Notes under the pieces: generated by a model | Seen by the model: only the letters and a program-made list of their open reading frames with translations | Databases searched by the model: none | Told to the model about the DNA's origin: nothing | Position numbers and translations under genes: made by a program | In this document: in pieces, positions 34,084 to 44,143 of the stretch | Position numbering within the stretch: position 1 is the stretch's first letter | Layout of the letters: every line of letters begins with the position of its first letter | NCBI RefSeq assembly: GCF_003841505.1 | Contig: NZ_REGA01000022.1 | Coordinates: forward strand, 1 to 64,000 | Length of the DNA stretch: 64,000 bases | DNA from: Natrarchaeobius chitinivorans | Lineage (GTDB): Archaea; Halobacteriota; Halobacteria; Halobacteriales; Natrialbaceae | Direction: 5' to 3'

Positions 34084-35646
34084 TCAGTCGCCCGCCGGCG
34101 GTTCGGTTTCGGTTTCCGCGTCGGTCGAACGCGCGTCGTCCGAATCGACGAGATAGTGACAGCCTTTCGATTCGTGGTTCTCGCTCGCAGCGCGAGCGAT
34201 CAACAGCGCGGTGATGCTCGCGTTTCTGAGTTCGTACAGATCGCGGGACGTCCGCGTCCGGACGTAGGCGTCGACCTCGCCTTTCAGTCGACGGAGGACC
34301 GCACCGGCCCGGGCGATTTCGTCCGGATCGCGCTCGAGGCCGAGGTACTCGTCCATCGTCCGGTTCAGCCTGACGAACTTCTCGGCCGCGAATCGGTCCG
34401 GAAGGTCGGGGTCACTGTTCAGGAGGTCGGGGGCCTCGACGACCTCGGGCGTCGCGTCCGAATCCGCGGCGGCTTCGCCGGCCCGGAGCCCCCAGACGAG
34501 CCCCTCGAGGAGGCTCGTACTCGCCAGGCGGTTCGCGCCGTGGACGCCCGTTCGGGCGCACTCGCCGACGGCGTAGAGGCGGTCGAGGGTCGTCCGGCCC
34601 CGATCGTCGACGTCGATCCCGCCACAGAGGAAGTGCTCACAAGGTGCGACGGGGATCTCGTCGCCGTCGATCCCGCGATCGCGACAGTTCCGTGCGATCG
34701 TCGGAAACGCCACGTCGAACTCGAGCGGGCTCACGTCGAGGACGACCTCACCGGTTTCCTCGCGTTCGGTGGCGACCGCGCGGGCGACGACGTCCCGCGG
34801 TGCGAGCTCCGCGTCCGAGTGGTAGTCGTCCATGAACCGATCGCCGTCGCCGTTTCGAAGGAGCGCACCCTCGCCGCGAAGCGCCTCCGAGAGCAGGAAG
34901 GTGCCGCCGTTCTCGTCCGGGAAGCGCTCGGACTCCCCGCCGGCGAACGCGGTCGGGTGAAACTGGACGTACTCCATGTCCTCGACGGCGGCCCCGGCGA
35001 GTGCGGCCATGGCGATCCCGTCGCCGGTGGCGTCGGCCGGGTTGGTCGAGCGCGTGTAGAGCGCGCCGATGCCGCCGGTCGCGAGTATCGTCCGTCCGGC
35101 GAAGATCGGCCGGCCGGCCGGCGCTTCGTCGCTGACGACGCCGTGAACGCGGCCCTCGTGGGTGAGGAGTTCGAGCGCAGCCGTGTCCTGGCGGACCTCG
35201 ATACGCTCGTGGTCGTCGAGGTAGTTCAGAAACGGTCGCAGAATGTGCGTTCCCGTCGCGGCGTCGACGTGAAGAATGCGGTTCTCGGAGTGGGCAGCCT
35301 CCCGGGCGTAGTCGAACTCGCCGTCCTCGCCGTCGAACTCGATCTCGAGCGTCTCGAGGAGCACGTCCTCGACGGCGTCGTCCGCGTGCTCGACCAGCAC
35401 GTCGACGGCGTCGGGATCTGCGGTGGCGTCACTCGCCGCGAGGACGTCCCGCTTGAGCGAGTCGGGGTCGCCGCGGGTGGTCGAGATTCCGCCTTGTGCC
35501 CAGTCGGTGCTCGCGTCGTCGGGTCGCTCGGCCTTGGTGAGCACGAGCACGTCGGCACCGCCTCTGGCGGCCGCGAGCGCGGCCGCACAGCCGGCGATAC
35601 CGCTGCCGACGACGAGAACGTCGGTGGTGTCGGTCGTCCCCGCCAT
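34084..35646 (-). CDS. nadB: L-aspartate oxidase
   Basis: 520 residues. FAD motif VLVVGSGIAGCAAALAAARG at about 10-30, THWAQGGIS-like block (DWAQGGISTTRGD), LATGGIGALYTRSTNPADAT, QFHPTAF, and HFLCGGIDVDDRGRTTLDRLY followed by GANRLASTSLLEGLVWG, with the succinate-dehydrogenase-like C-terminal helices. It oxidises aspartate to iminoaspartate for quinolinate synthesis. It lies 1 bp after nadA and 5 bp before nadC. Confidence 0.95.
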   Translation of the reverse strand: MAGTTDTTDVLVVGSGIAGCAAALAAARGGADVLVLTKAERPDDASTDWAQGGISTTRGDPDSLKRDVLAASDATADPDAVDVLVEHADDAVEDVLLETLEIEFDGEDGEFDYAREAAHSENRILHVDAATGTHILRPFLNYLDDHERIEVRQDTAALELLTHEGRVHGVVSDEAPAGRPIFAGRTILATGGIGALYTRSTNPADATGDGIAMAALAGAAVEDMEYVQFHPTAFAGGESERFPDENGGTFLLSEALRGEGALLRNGDGDRFMDDYHSDAELAPRDVVARAVATEREETGEVVLDVSPLEFDVAFPTIARNCRDRGIDGDEIPVAPCEHFLCGGIDVDDRGRTTLDRLYAVGECARTGVHGANRLASTSLLEGLVWGLRAGEAAADSDATPEVVEAPDLLNSDPDLPDRFAAEKFVRLNRTMDEYLGLERDPDEIARAGAVLRRLKGEVDAYVRTRTSRDLYELRNASITALLIARAASENHESKGCHYLVDSDDARSTDAETETEPPAGD

Positions 35647-35647
35647 C

Positions 35648-36781
35648 TCAGATCTCGAGCATGCGTTCGAGCGCGACGTTCGCGAGGTCTTTCTCCTCGG
35701 GGGCCACCTCGATCACGTTTCGCTCCCGCCCCTCGAGCAGTTCCTCGAGCACCCAGGTGAGGTAGTTGGGATCGATCTGTCGCATGGCGTTGCAGTCCAT
35801 ACAGGCGTCCCCGCACAGCGGGAGAACGTTCACCTCGGGGTGCCACCGCTGGAGGTGGTTCGTGAGGTGGATCTCCGTGCCGATCGCCCAGGTGTCGCCG
35901 GGGTCGGCCTCCTCGATGGTCTTGCAGATCGTCGCCGTGGAGCCTGCTTTGTCGGCGGCCTCGACGACTTCGCGACGGCACTCGGGGTGGACGATGACCT
36001 TCGCATCGTCGTGTTCGGCACGAACCTGCTCGATGTGTTCCTCGCGGAACCGCTCGTGGACCTGGCAGTAGCCGTCCCAGAGGATGATATCGCTCTCGGC
36101 GACGTCCTCCGCGTCTTTTCCCTCGGGGTCCCACGGGTCCCACTTCGCGATTTCGTCTTCCATTTCCAGCCGATAGGCGGTGTTTTCGCCGAGGTGTTTG
36201 TCGGGGAGAAAGAGCACCTTGTCGCCCCGCTCGAAGGCGTACTCGAACGCCCTGTGAGCGTTCGAGGAGGTACAGACGAGTCCGCCCTGGCTGGCACAGA
36301 ACGCTTTCAGATCCGCATACGAGTTCATGTAGGTGATCGGGATGATGTCGGCGTCGGGTGCGGCCGCGGTGATCTCGGCCCAGGCGGCGTCGACCTGTAA
36401 CGCTTCGGCCATTCCCGCCATCGGGCAGGACGCCTCCATGCTCGGGAGGATCACCGTCTGCTCGTCGTCGGTGATGATGTCCGCCGACTCGGCCATGAAC
36501 GTCACGCCGCCGAAGATCACGTACTCGGCGTCGGCTTCGGCAGCCTGCTGGGAGAGTTGATAGGAGTCGCCGACGAAATCGGCGTGCTCGACGATCTCTC
36601 GGCGCTGGTAGTTGTGCCCGAGGATCACGACGTCGTCGCCGAGTTCCGCGAGCGCGGCCTCGATGCGCTCGGTTCGTTCGTCCTCGTCGAGATCACGGTA
36701 TCTCGGCGGGAGTTGCTCGAGATTGTCGTACTTGAACAGACTGAGATCGGTTTCTAGCTCTGCGGTTTCCATCTTGACCAT
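35648..36781 (-). CDS. nadA: Quinolinate synthase
   Basis: 377 residues. Three 4Fe-4S Cys positions are plausible in ASCPMAGMA, LVCTSSNAH and CGDACMDC; other signatures are VILGHNYQRREIVEHADFVG, YVIFGGVTFMAESADI, ITYMNSYADLKAF and LFLPDKHLG. It condenses iminoaspartate with dihydroxyacetone phosphate. A GGTGA stretch lies 8 bases before the ATG at 36781; the alternative start METAELE is 9 bp further on. First gene of nadABC. No NadR-type operator is recognised upstream. Confidence 0.95.
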   Translation of the reverse strand: MVKMETAELETDLSLFKYDNLEQLPPRYRDLDEDERTERIEAALAELGDDVVILGHNYQRREIVEHADFVGDSYQLSQQAAEADAEYVIFGGVTFMAESADIITDDEQTVILPSMEASCPMAGMAEALQVDAAWAEITAAAPDADIIPITYMNSYADLKAFCASQGGLVCTSSNAHRAFEYAFERGDKVLFLPDKHLGENTAYRLEMEDEIAKWDPWDPEGKDAEDVAESDIILWDGYCQVHERFREEHIEQVRAEHDDAKVIVHPECRREVVEAADKAGSTATICKTIEEADPGDTWAIGTEIHLTNHLQRWHPEVNVLPLCGDACMDCNAMRQIDPNYLTWVLEELLEGRERNVIEVAPEEKDLANVALERMLEI

Positions 36782-36983
36782 GTCACGTCACCTGTGGTTG
36801 AACGCATATCACAGACGCCTATTGAATAACTTTTTCCTTCGATCGTGAGCTACGTGAGAATTCTATCGACTGAGATCATAACCGAACGCGAACTCCCCCT
36901 CTATCGAGCGAGCGAATAGGTGACGCGTCACGACGGTCGAGCGGCGTGGAGTGATTCTTTTCGCTGCGGCCCGTAGAGCCGAT

Positions 36984-38054
36984 ATGGCCCTCGAAAGCGC
37001 GTTTGCGAACTTCACACGCCGGGACTGGGAGCGCGAGGACGTCGACGGAACGGTTCGTCTGGCCGTCATCGGCGTCGGCGGCTTCGCCCGCCAGCGTGCA
37101 CTGCCGGGAATCGCGGACGGAGAATACTGCGAGACGACGGTGCTGGTCACCGGTTCGCCCGATCGATCCCGGTCCGTCGCCGAGGCGTTCGACATCCCAC
37201 ACGTCATCGACTACGACGCGTTCCTCGATGGGGATCACGCCGGAGCGTACGACGCGGTCTACGTCGCGACGCCGAACGCCTTCCACGGAACGTACGCCAC
37301 GGCCGCAGCCGACCGCGAAAAGCACGTTATCTGCGAGAAACCCCTCGACGTCTCCGAGCGGGTGGCACGGGAGATCGTCGACGCCTGCGAGGACGCGGGC
37401 GTGACGCTCATGACGGCCTATCGGCTCCAGACGGAGCCGTCGGTTCGCCGAACGCGAGAACTCGTTCGGGATGGCGCCATCGGCGACGTCGTCCAGATCC
37501 ACGGCGGATTCTCGAACCCGCTCCTCGAAAACGCCGATCCCGACACGTGGCGAGTCGATCCCGACGTGGCGGGTGGCGGGGCGCTGGTCGACCTCGGGGT
37601 CTACCCGCTCAACACCACTCGGTTCGTCCTCGACAGCGAACCGGTCGGCGTCTACGCGACGACCCACTCGAGCGGGCCGCCGTTCGACGGCGTCGACGAA
37701 CACGTCGCGTTCCAACTCGAGTTTCCCTCCGGCGCGACAGCCTCGTGTACGGCGAGTTTCGACGCCCACGCGAACAGCCAGTTGCAGCTGATCGGCACCG
37801 ACGGCACGATTTCGATCGCGTCGCCGTTCGGCGGCGTCGTCCCCCACGAGATGGTCGTCGAAAGCGGCGACATGTGCATGGAGTACACGGGGCCGCCGGT
37901 GGACGAGGTCCTCGAGGAGTTCGATTACTTCGGCTACTGCGTGCTGACCGGAACCGATCCCGAACCGGACGGTGTCGACGGACTCGCGGACTTACGCGCC
38001 ATCGAGGCCGCCTACGAATCAGCGGAGACCGGACGACAGGTCGAACTCGAGTGA
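36984..38054 (+). CDS. gfo6: Gfo/Idh/MocA oxidoreductase, probable D-xylose 1-dehydrogenase
   Basis: 356 residues from the ATG at 36984. The NAD(P)-binding Rossmann motif is VRLAVIGVGGFARQRALPG, followed by VYVATPNAFHG, HVICEKPLDVSE (catalytic Lys of the EKP motif), GGGALVDLGVYPLNTTRFVL with the catalytic region, and FQLEFPSGATASCTASF. Haloarchaeal proteins of this type (Gfo6) oxidise D-xylose. No other xylose-pathway gene is nearby, so the sugar is inferred from family only. It faces away from nadA across a 202-bp gap. Confidence 0.8.
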   Translation: MALESAFANFTRRDWEREDVDGTVRLAVIGVGGFARQRALPGIADGEYCETTVLVTGSPDRSRSVAEAFDIPHVIDYDAFLDGDHAGAYDAVYVATPNAFHGTYATAAADREKHVICEKPLDVSERVAREIVDACEDAGVTLMTAYRLQTEPSVRRTRELVRDGAIGDVVQIHGGFSNPLLENADPDTWRVDPDVAGGGALVDLGVYPLNTTRFVLDSEPVGVYATTHSSGPPFDGVDEHVAFQLEFPSGATASCTASFDAHANSQLQLIGTDGTISIASPFGGVVPHEMVVESGDMCMEYTGPPVDEVLEEFDYFGYCVLTGTDPEPDGVDGLADLRAIEAAYESAETGRQVELE

Positions 38055-38233
38055 GTTGAATCGACGACCGTCTCGAGTTCGTCGGACGTCTTCGACGACG
38101 ACTGCGGGCGACGTCGACTCGAGTTCCTGGGCCATCCCTGTAGCGGGATACCACGATGGCCGGGATAGTGTTTTGGAACCAACACTTCCGACGTCATTCA
38201 CGATCGGCTACCAGACGCGGGTCGGTAGGAACC

Positions 38234-39805
38234 TCACTCATCGCGACCGTCGTAGACGACCGAGCCGTCGACGACCGTCATCGTGACGTCGATCTCGTCG
38301 ATCCGATCGGCGGCCGCCCACGGCGACTCCTCGAGCACGACGAGATCGGCCTTCGTTCCGACCTCGAGCGTTCCCAGTCGCCGCTCGTCGAAGCCCGCGT
38401 AGGCCGCCCCGCGGGTGTACGCCCGGAGCGCCTCGGTCACCGAGAGCCGCTGGGCCTCGGTCGGCGCGTTCACCGCGTGGCGGACGCCGAACAGCGGATC
38501 CAGCGGCATACAGTCCGAACCGAACGCGAGCGGGACGCCGGCCTCGAGGATCCGCCGAAACCGATTCGTCCGATCGCGTCGATCCGATCCGAGTCGTTGC
38601 TCGTAGAGGCCCCCCTCGCCCGCCCACTGGTGAAAGTTCGGCTGCATCGACGCGACGATGCCGGCGTCGGCCATCCGCGCTATGTGGTCGTCTGTCGCGA
38701 GTTCGACGTGTTCGATCCGGTGGCGCGAGCCGGCCGGATCGGTCGTCGCCTCGAGCGCGGACAGCGCCTCCTCGATCGCCTCGTCGCCGATCGCGTGAGC
38801 GGTCACCTGAAAGCCGGCGTCGTCGGCTCGTTCGACGATCTCCTCGAGTTCGTCGGGGGTGACGACCCACTCGCCGTCATCCGGGACTGTCTCCGAGGAG
38901 GAGCCGGCTCCGTCGTACGGCTCCGAGAGCTTCGCCGTCCGGGCACCGATACTGCCGTCGGTGTAGGTCTTGATCGCGCCCGTCTGCACGCGCTCGCTGC
39001 CCGCGTTCGTCGCCAGCCCGACCTCGATCACCTCGTCGGCGTGGTCGGTCCAGTAGTTGATCCGGATCCGGGTAGGCAGTTCGCCAGCGGCGTCGAGGTC
39101 ACGGTAGACCCGCGGCGAGCGGGAGTTTCGAACCATGTCGTGGACCGCCGTCACGCCTTTCCGAACTGCGTGCTCGAGTCCGGCGGTCACGAGTTCGCGA
39201 GTCTCGTCGTACCCCGGCGCGATCCGCTCGCGGACGCGCTCGGCCGCGTCCTCGACGACAACGCCGGTCGGTTCGCCGGTCGCGTCGTCGCGGCGAACGT
39301 CCGCGTCAGGCAGGTCGTCGACGAGGCGCTCGAGGGCGACCGAGTTGAGCGACGCCGCGTGCATGTCGATCCGGAGGGCGACGACCGGCCGATCGACGCT
39401 CACCCGGTCGAGGTGCTCGCGCGTGAGGTAGCCCCGATCGGCGTCGTCCCACTCGCTCTCGTCGTAGCCAAATCCCTGGATCCACTCGGCGTCGGTCTCG
39501 TCGGCTCTGGCGGCCAGGCGGTCGATGCACTCCTCGGAGCCGTCGGCCCCGGTGAGATCCGCGTGGACGAGAAACCGCCCCGCGTTCTCGACGTGCGTGT
39601 GGGCGTCGACGAAGCCGGGGAGGACGACTCGTCCCTCGCAGTCGATCACCTCGGTCTCGACGCCCTCGAGGAACGCGATCTCGTACTCGCTGTCGAGTCG
39701 AACGATCTCGCCGTCGCGGACCGCGATCGCCTCGTAAACCTCGTCGGGCGTCGTGAGGGAGTGAGCCTCCGCGTTCGTAAACAGCCGGTCGGCGGCCTCG
39801 GTCAT
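38234..39805 (-). CDS. YtcJ-type amidohydrolase
   Basis: 523 residues. Metal-dependent hydrolase signatures: FVDAHTHVENAG (zinc HxH), GFGYDESEWDDADRGYLTRE, VVALRIDMHAASLNSVAL, AHAIGDEAIEEALSALEATT, RHRIEHVELATDDHIARMAD and FGSDCMPLDPLFGV. These place it in the YtcJ family of TIM-barrel amidohydrolases. Substrates of haloarchaeal members are largely unknown. The last strand and the C-terminal VVDGSVVYDGRDE are typical. It converges on gfo6. Confidence 0.85.
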   Translation of the reverse strand: MTEAADRLFTNAEAHSLTTPDEVYEAIAVRDGEIVRLDSEYEIAFLEGVETEVIDCEGRVVLPGFVDAHTHVENAGRFLVHADLTGADGSEECIDRLAARADETDAEWIQGFGYDESEWDDADRGYLTREHLDRVSVDRPVVALRIDMHAASLNSVALERLVDDLPDADVRRDDATGEPTGVVVEDAAERVRERIAPGYDETRELVTAGLEHAVRKGVTAVHDMVRNSRSPRVYRDLDAAGELPTRIRINYWTDHADEVIEVGLATNAGSERVQTGAIKTYTDGSIGARTAKLSEPYDGAGSSSETVPDDGEWVVTPDELEEIVERADDAGFQVTAHAIGDEAIEEALSALEATTDPAGSRHRIEHVELATDDHIARMADAGIVASMQPNFHQWAGEGGLYEQRLGSDRRDRTNRFRRILEAGVPLAFGSDCMPLDPLFGVRHAVNAPTEAQRLSVTEALRAYTRGAAYAGFDERRLGTLEVGTKADLVVLEESPWAAADRIDEIDVTMTVVDGSVVYDGRDE

Positions 39806-39928
39806 GCCGGAAGGCGCGCGGGCGAACGTGAAAACGATTGTGGAGGGGAAGCCGAACGTGAAAACGCGTTGGAGAGGAGGGCGAACGAATCAGCAACCCT
39901 TAGGGCGGGGCGACGTCTGCTCTGAGCC

Positions 39929-41161
39929 ATGACAAGCGCCGAGGACCTCGCCGACCGCGTTCGCGAGGGCGAGCTTCGCATCCACGAACTCGAGGAACAC
40001 GCCGACTACGACACCGCCGCGGCGGCCCGACGGTTGCACGTCGAACGCGAGACTGGAACCGACCTCGAGGCCATTGGCGACTACGGATTTCCCGCGAAGC
40101 AGGCCGAACCGAACGTCGAGAACATGATCGGTGCGGCCCAGGTTCCGCTGGGCGTCGTCGGTCCGGTCGCCGTCTCGGGTGGCGCGGTCGACGGCGAGCG
40201 CTATTTGCCGCTCGCGACGACCGAGGGCGCGCTGCTGGCGTCGGTCAACCGCGGCCTCTCGGTGATTCGCTCCGCGGGCGGCGCTGACGCCCGCGTGACG
40301 AAAAACGGGATGACCCGCGCCCCCGTGTTTCGGGTCGACGGCGTCGCCGAGGCCGCGGAGACGGTCGAGTGGGTCGAAGACAACGTCGAGGCGTTACGCG
40401 AGGCCGCGGAGTCGACCACGAGCCACGGCGAGTTGCTGGGCGTCGAACCGTACGTCGTGGGCGACTCGGTCTACCTCCGGTTCGCCTACGACACCAAAGA
40501 CGCCATGGGGATGAACATGGCCACCATCGCGACCGGCGAAGCCTGCGCGGTCGTCGAGGACGAGACGCCGGCCGACCTCGTTGCGCTCTCTGGGAACCTC
40601 TGTTCGGACAAGAAACCCGCCGCGGTCAACGCCGTCGAGGGCCGCGGCCGGTCGGTGACGGCCGACGTCGTGATCCCCGGCGAGATCCTCGAGCAGCGAC
40701 TCCACACCACGGCGGCGGCGATCGTCGAGGCGAACACCCGCAAGAACCTGATCGGCAGCGCGAAAGCCGGCAGCCTCGGGTTCAACGCCCACGCCGCCAA
40801 CGTCGTCGGCGCTGCGTTTCTCGCGACCGGTCAGGACGAAGCCCAGGTCGTCGAAGGCGCAAACGCGATCACGACGATGGACGTCCGCGAACCTGCAAGC
40901 GAGGAGGATCCAGCCGACCTCTACGCTTCGATCTCGCTTGCCTCCCTCGAGGTCGGCACCGTCGGCGGCGGAACCAAGCTCCCGACCCAGTCCGAAGCGC
41001 TCGAGATCCTCGGCGTCCGCGGCGGCGGCGATCCTGCGGGGTCGAACGCCGACGCGCTGGCGGAGATCATCGCGGTGGGAGCACTCGCCGGCGAACTCTC
41101 CCTGCTCGCGGCACTGGCCTCGCGCCACCTCGCGAGCGCACACGAGGACCTGGGTCGGTGA
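39929..41161 (+). CDS. hmgA: 3-hydroxy-3-methylglutaryl-CoA reductase (class I)
   Basis: 410 residues from ATG 39929. Class I signatures: ENMIGAAQVPLGVVGPVAVS, LATTEGALLASVNRG (catalytic Glu), FAYDTKDAMGMNMATI (catalytic Asp region), SDKKPAAVN (catalytic Lys), TRKNLIGSAKAGSLGFNAHA and GTVGGGTKLPTQ, ending ASAHEDLG with the conserved His. NADPH-dependent production of mevalonate for archaeal isoprenoid lipids; the target of statins in haloarchaea. The gene is single, with no obvious operon partner. Confidence 0.97.
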   Translation: MTSAEDLADRVREGELRIHELEEHADYDTAAAARRLHVERETGTDLEAIGDYGFPAKQAEPNVENMIGAAQVPLGVVGPVAVSGGAVDGERYLPLATTEGALLASVNRGLSVIRSAGGADARVTKNGMTRAPVFRVDGVAEAAETVEWVEDNVEALREAAESTTSHGELLGVEPYVVGDSVYLRFAYDTKDAMGMNMATIATGEACAVVEDETPADLVALSGNLCSDKKPAAVNAVEGRGRSVTADVVIPGEILEQRLHTTAAAIVEANTRKNLIGSAKAGSLGFNAHAANVVGAAFLATGQDEAQVVEGANAITTMDVREPASEEDPADLYASISLASLEVGTVGGGTKLPTQSEALEILGVRGGGDPAGSNADALAEIIAVGALAGELSLLAALASRHLASAHEDLGR

Positions 41162-41406
41162 ACCACACCGGATCGGTGAGTCGCGACTCGCGAAAATGAA
41201 CGGAGCGGGCAACTCGAGATGGAACGCGGCGTAGGGAGTCGCTACCAATCGTTCGAACCGTAATCCGGAGGAAGCGGCCTACCGGGAAAGCATCACGTAC
41301 TGGGAACGAAACGCTGTGGGAAATATCGGCCCTGAGAGCGTACGGTCTGGCTTGCTCTCTCAGGTGACAGCTATACTAACTCATAGACAGTATTTCCTTC
41401 TGCTCC

Positions 41407-42525
41407 GTGAGCCAGTATACCGCTCAGAAGCCGAAGAAGTGTCAGATTCGGCACTTTCGATCGGGCGATCGAGACCAACTGATCAGATTACACGACACTG
41501 TTTTCGGGCACAATTGGGGCCACGACTGGTTCGAGTGGAAATTCGAGAACAACCCGTACGTCGATCACGTCCCGGTCATCGTCGCGACGCGAGACGACCA
41601 AATCGTCGGCTGCCGTGCGTTTTTCGCCCTCGAGATGCGAGTCGGTGCCACGACCCGGATCGGGTTACAACCGTGCGATACGATGGTTCACCCCGACCAC
41701 CGTCGACAGGGGCTTTTCAGTCGAATGAACGAACTGGCTCTCGAGTACTACGCCGACAGGCGGCCCGACTTCTTCTTTAACTTTCCCAACGAACATTCGA
41801 AACGCGGAAATCTCAAACACGGCTGGAAGGTGGTCGGGACCGTTCCGATGTATTATCGCCTCCACGATCCCGTCGCGCTCGCCGAAAAGCGGGTCGAAAG
41901 CGATCGGTCGAAAGAGTTGGTACACGCGTATTCTGACCTGCAGAGAGCCGCTTCGGCGATCGCCGACGAATTTACGTCGCCGCCCTCCCTTTCCGAACGG
42001 TGGTCTCTCGATACCGATCTCGAGGGCGTACGAATCGAACGATACGAAACCCCACCGTGTTCCCTCCTGGCGTCGATAGAGCGTGAATCGGCGGGTATTC
42101 ACGCGAATCGATCCCCCGAATTTTATCGCTGGCGGCTCGCCAATCCGGAGCACGATTACGTAACCTACATGGCCAAACGCGACGGGGACGCGCTCGCGGC
42201 GGTCGTCGTGTCGTGTGTCGACGACTGCGTCCGACTTATCGAACTCGTCCCCCGGGAGTTCAGCGCTCGAGAGAACGAAATCGACCGGCTCGTTCGCACC
42301 GTGATATCCGAGTATTCGAACAGGAGTTACTTCACTGCGTTCGGGATCGGGGTTCCCAACCCGGTGCGAAACCGGTTCTTCCCGGACACTCGAGTCCCAC
42401 TGTCGCTGTTCGTCAAATCGACGGCGCGGACGCTGTTAGCACGCGATATCGGTGACGCGACGGTCGTCGAGGACAGTTCACCGGCGGAGTGGGGGCTCAC
42501 TCGACTCGATTTAGACACGACGTGA
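41407..42525 (+). CDS. GNAT-fold acyltransferase, unknown substrate
   Basis: 372 residues from GTG 41407, with a TATACTA box about 35 bp upstream. The N-terminal half is a GNAT domain: CQIRHFRSGDRDQLIRLHDT, FFALEMRVGATTRIGLQPCD, VHPDHRRQGLFSRMNELALE (acyl-CoA loop). A second, GNAT-like half follows (VVVSCVDDCVRLIELVPREF). Proteins of this build often sit beside ATP-grasp ligases in haloarchaeal polysaccharide or natural-product loci. Here the ATP-grasp gene is the convergent next gene, separated by repeat A2. Confidence 0.7.
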   Translation: MSQYTAQKPKKCQIRHFRSGDRDQLIRLHDTVFGHNWGHDWFEWKFENNPYVDHVPVIVATRDDQIVGCRAFFALEMRVGATTRIGLQPCDTMVHPDHRRQGLFSRMNELALEYYADRRPDFFFNFPNEHSKRGNLKHGWKVVGTVPMYYRLHDPVALAEKRVESDRSKELVHAYSDLQRAASAIADEFTSPPSLSERWSLDTDLEGVRIERYETPPCSLLASIERESAGIHANRSPEFYRWRLANPEHDYVTYMAKRDGDALAAVVVSCVDDCVRLIELVPREFSARENEIDRLVRTVISEYSNRSYFTAFGIGVPNPVRNRFFPDTRVPLSLFVKSTARTLLARDIGDATVVEDSSPAEWGLTRLDLDTT

Positions 42526-42535
42526 ACACGATCGT

Positions 42536-42645
42536 ATACTGCCGGACAGAACTACTCGAAGATCGATCGCTCGAGCGCGGCCGTCACCGATGGGGACGGC
42601 CGCGAGTTCGCGATCGACTGCTCGTTGACTTCTGTCCGACAGTAT
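42536..42645. repeat. Palindromic MITE-like element, family A, copy 2
   Basis: 110 bp, same length as copy 1. Left arm ATACTGCCGGACAGAA, right arm complement of ATACTGTCGGACAGAA, one mismatch. The inner arms GCGATCG...CGATCGC-like also pair. It fills nearly all of the 135-bp gap between two convergent genes, so as RNA it could act as a terminator for both. Confidence 0.8.
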
Positions 42646-42660
42646 CCCGGGACCGAAGTA

Positions 42661-43917
42661 TCACTGTTCGGGCAACGGCCGTTCCCCGTCACGGACCGTC
42701 GGGGACCCGGCCCGCGAAGAGAGCAGTTCACCGATCACGTTTCGACTATCCTGTAGGAACGGGCCAGGATCGTCGAGATCGAGGTAATCGAAGCGCGGCT
42801 GACGAACCAGTGACGTGCCGATGTCGATCACGGTCTGTACACGCGATGGACGGTCGACCACCGGATACTCCTCGGTGAAAACGCTGTGGAGGTGGAGGAG
42901 TTCTCCCCGGAGGAGGTGACCGCCGATACCGACGTCGTACGCCGGATCGGTAGAAACCGGGCGACCGGTAGCCTGTTGCCAGTACAGGTGCGGGAAATCG
43001 ACCCCAGCCTGGACGGTAAAGGGAAGCGACGTCCAGAACCGTGGGTTGATCTCCATCAGTTTGAACTCCCCAGTTGTGGGATCACGGAGGAACTCGACCA
43101 TCGCGAGGCCGTGCCACTCGAGTTCGTCGAGTAACCGTCGACCCGCCGCGTCGAGTTCGGGGATGGCGACCGATTCGCGATAGGCGCTCGGTCCGCCGGA
43201 GTACTTCCAGGCGCGTCGTTGTCGGTGCTGGAACGTCGCGAGCGCCTCACCGTCGCGGTACAACGCGAAAAACCCGTACTCCGAGGAGTTGGGGACGTAC
43301 TCCTGGACGATCGGGACGTGTCCGAACTCGTCGACGACCGCCGCGCGATCGATCTCCGAGTCCGTCGGAACGAACTGAGCGGACTTTTCCTGTGGACGGA
43401 CCTTGGAGAACTCTCGCCGATACTCCGGTGCGTGAACTGTATACCGAGGTTTGACGACCAGGTCCGTATTCCAATCGGTCCACTCGTCTACGGGTTTCGT
43501 TTTCGGTATCGATACGTCGGCCGCCCGTGCAGCATCGAACAACCGAACGCGGTCCTGTACGGCCCCTAATTTCTCTATCGACGGCCATACGGTAGCGACG
43601 TGATCGGTAAGCGTCTCCTTATTCCGGGCCAGCGCGTAGATATCGGCTTCCCGGACGGGGATGATCGTACAGACGTCCGGTCGACGAGCGAGCGCGAGGA
43701 GTGCATCCTCGTAGGCGGTGAAGTTACTCCCCGGATCGGGGACTCGAATTGATTCCTCACAGTACTTGGAGTTGAAGCCGGGCGGCCGTCGCTGTTCGGA
43801 GATAGCGACCGTTTGGATACCGCGCTTTCCGAGCGATCGCATGCAGGCGACGCTACTCGCCGCATCGATCGCCGGAATAACGATTTTTTGCTCCGGCCCC
43901 GTCGGATCGCCGCGCAT
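42661..43917 (-). CDS. ATP-grasp carboxylate-amine ligase-like protein
   Basis: 418 residues from the ATG at 43917 (MRGDPTGPEQKIVIPAIDA), which has a TTAACTAAAC box about 30 bp upstream; a frame start at 43986 is also open. The pre-ATP-grasp domain is VIPAIDAASSVACMRSLGKR. The ATP-grasp domain has DLVVKPRYTVHA, VPIVQEYVPNSSEYGFFALY, HGLAMVEFLRDPTTGEFKLM and MEINPRFWTSLPF with the Mg ligands Glu and Asn. It should join a carboxylate and an amine with ATP; substrates unknown. Probable partner of the facing GNAT gene. Confidence 0.8.
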   Translation of the reverse strand: MRGDPTGPEQKIVIPAIDAASSVACMRSLGKRGIQTVAISEQRRPPGFNSKYCEESIRVPDPGSNFTAYEDALLALARRPDVCTIIPVREADIYALARNKETLTDHVATVWPSIEKLGAVQDRVRLFDAARAADVSIPKTKPVDEWTDWNTDLVVKPRYTVHAPEYRREFSKVRPQEKSAQFVPTDSEIDRAAVVDEFGHVPIVQEYVPNSSEYGFFALYRDGEALATFQHRQRRAWKYSGGPSAYRESVAIPELDAAGRRLLDELEWHGLAMVEFLRDPTTGEFKLMEINPRFWTSLPFTVQAGVDFPHLYWQQATGRPVSTDPAYDVGIGGHLLRGELLHLHSVFTEEYPVVDRPSRVQTVIDIGTSLVRQPRFDYLDLDDPGPFLQDSRNVIGELLSSRAGSPTVRDGERPLPEQ

Positions 43918-44143
43918 ATCCCATCTACGCACGTACCGGAGTTTAGTTAACGGTGATGTGAATGCTGTACGGACGACTTGAACCACCGCATCACGTGCTG
44001 AGAGCGTTCGTATTCAGTTCGATACACCTCACTTCGTTGACCCGAGCCGCGTCCTCATCGCGAGATCAGGTGTGGACCGACTGTCGAGAGCTACGACGGC
44101 ACACGGGAGTCGTCCGTCGAGTCGTATGCAACCGATACTCGGA

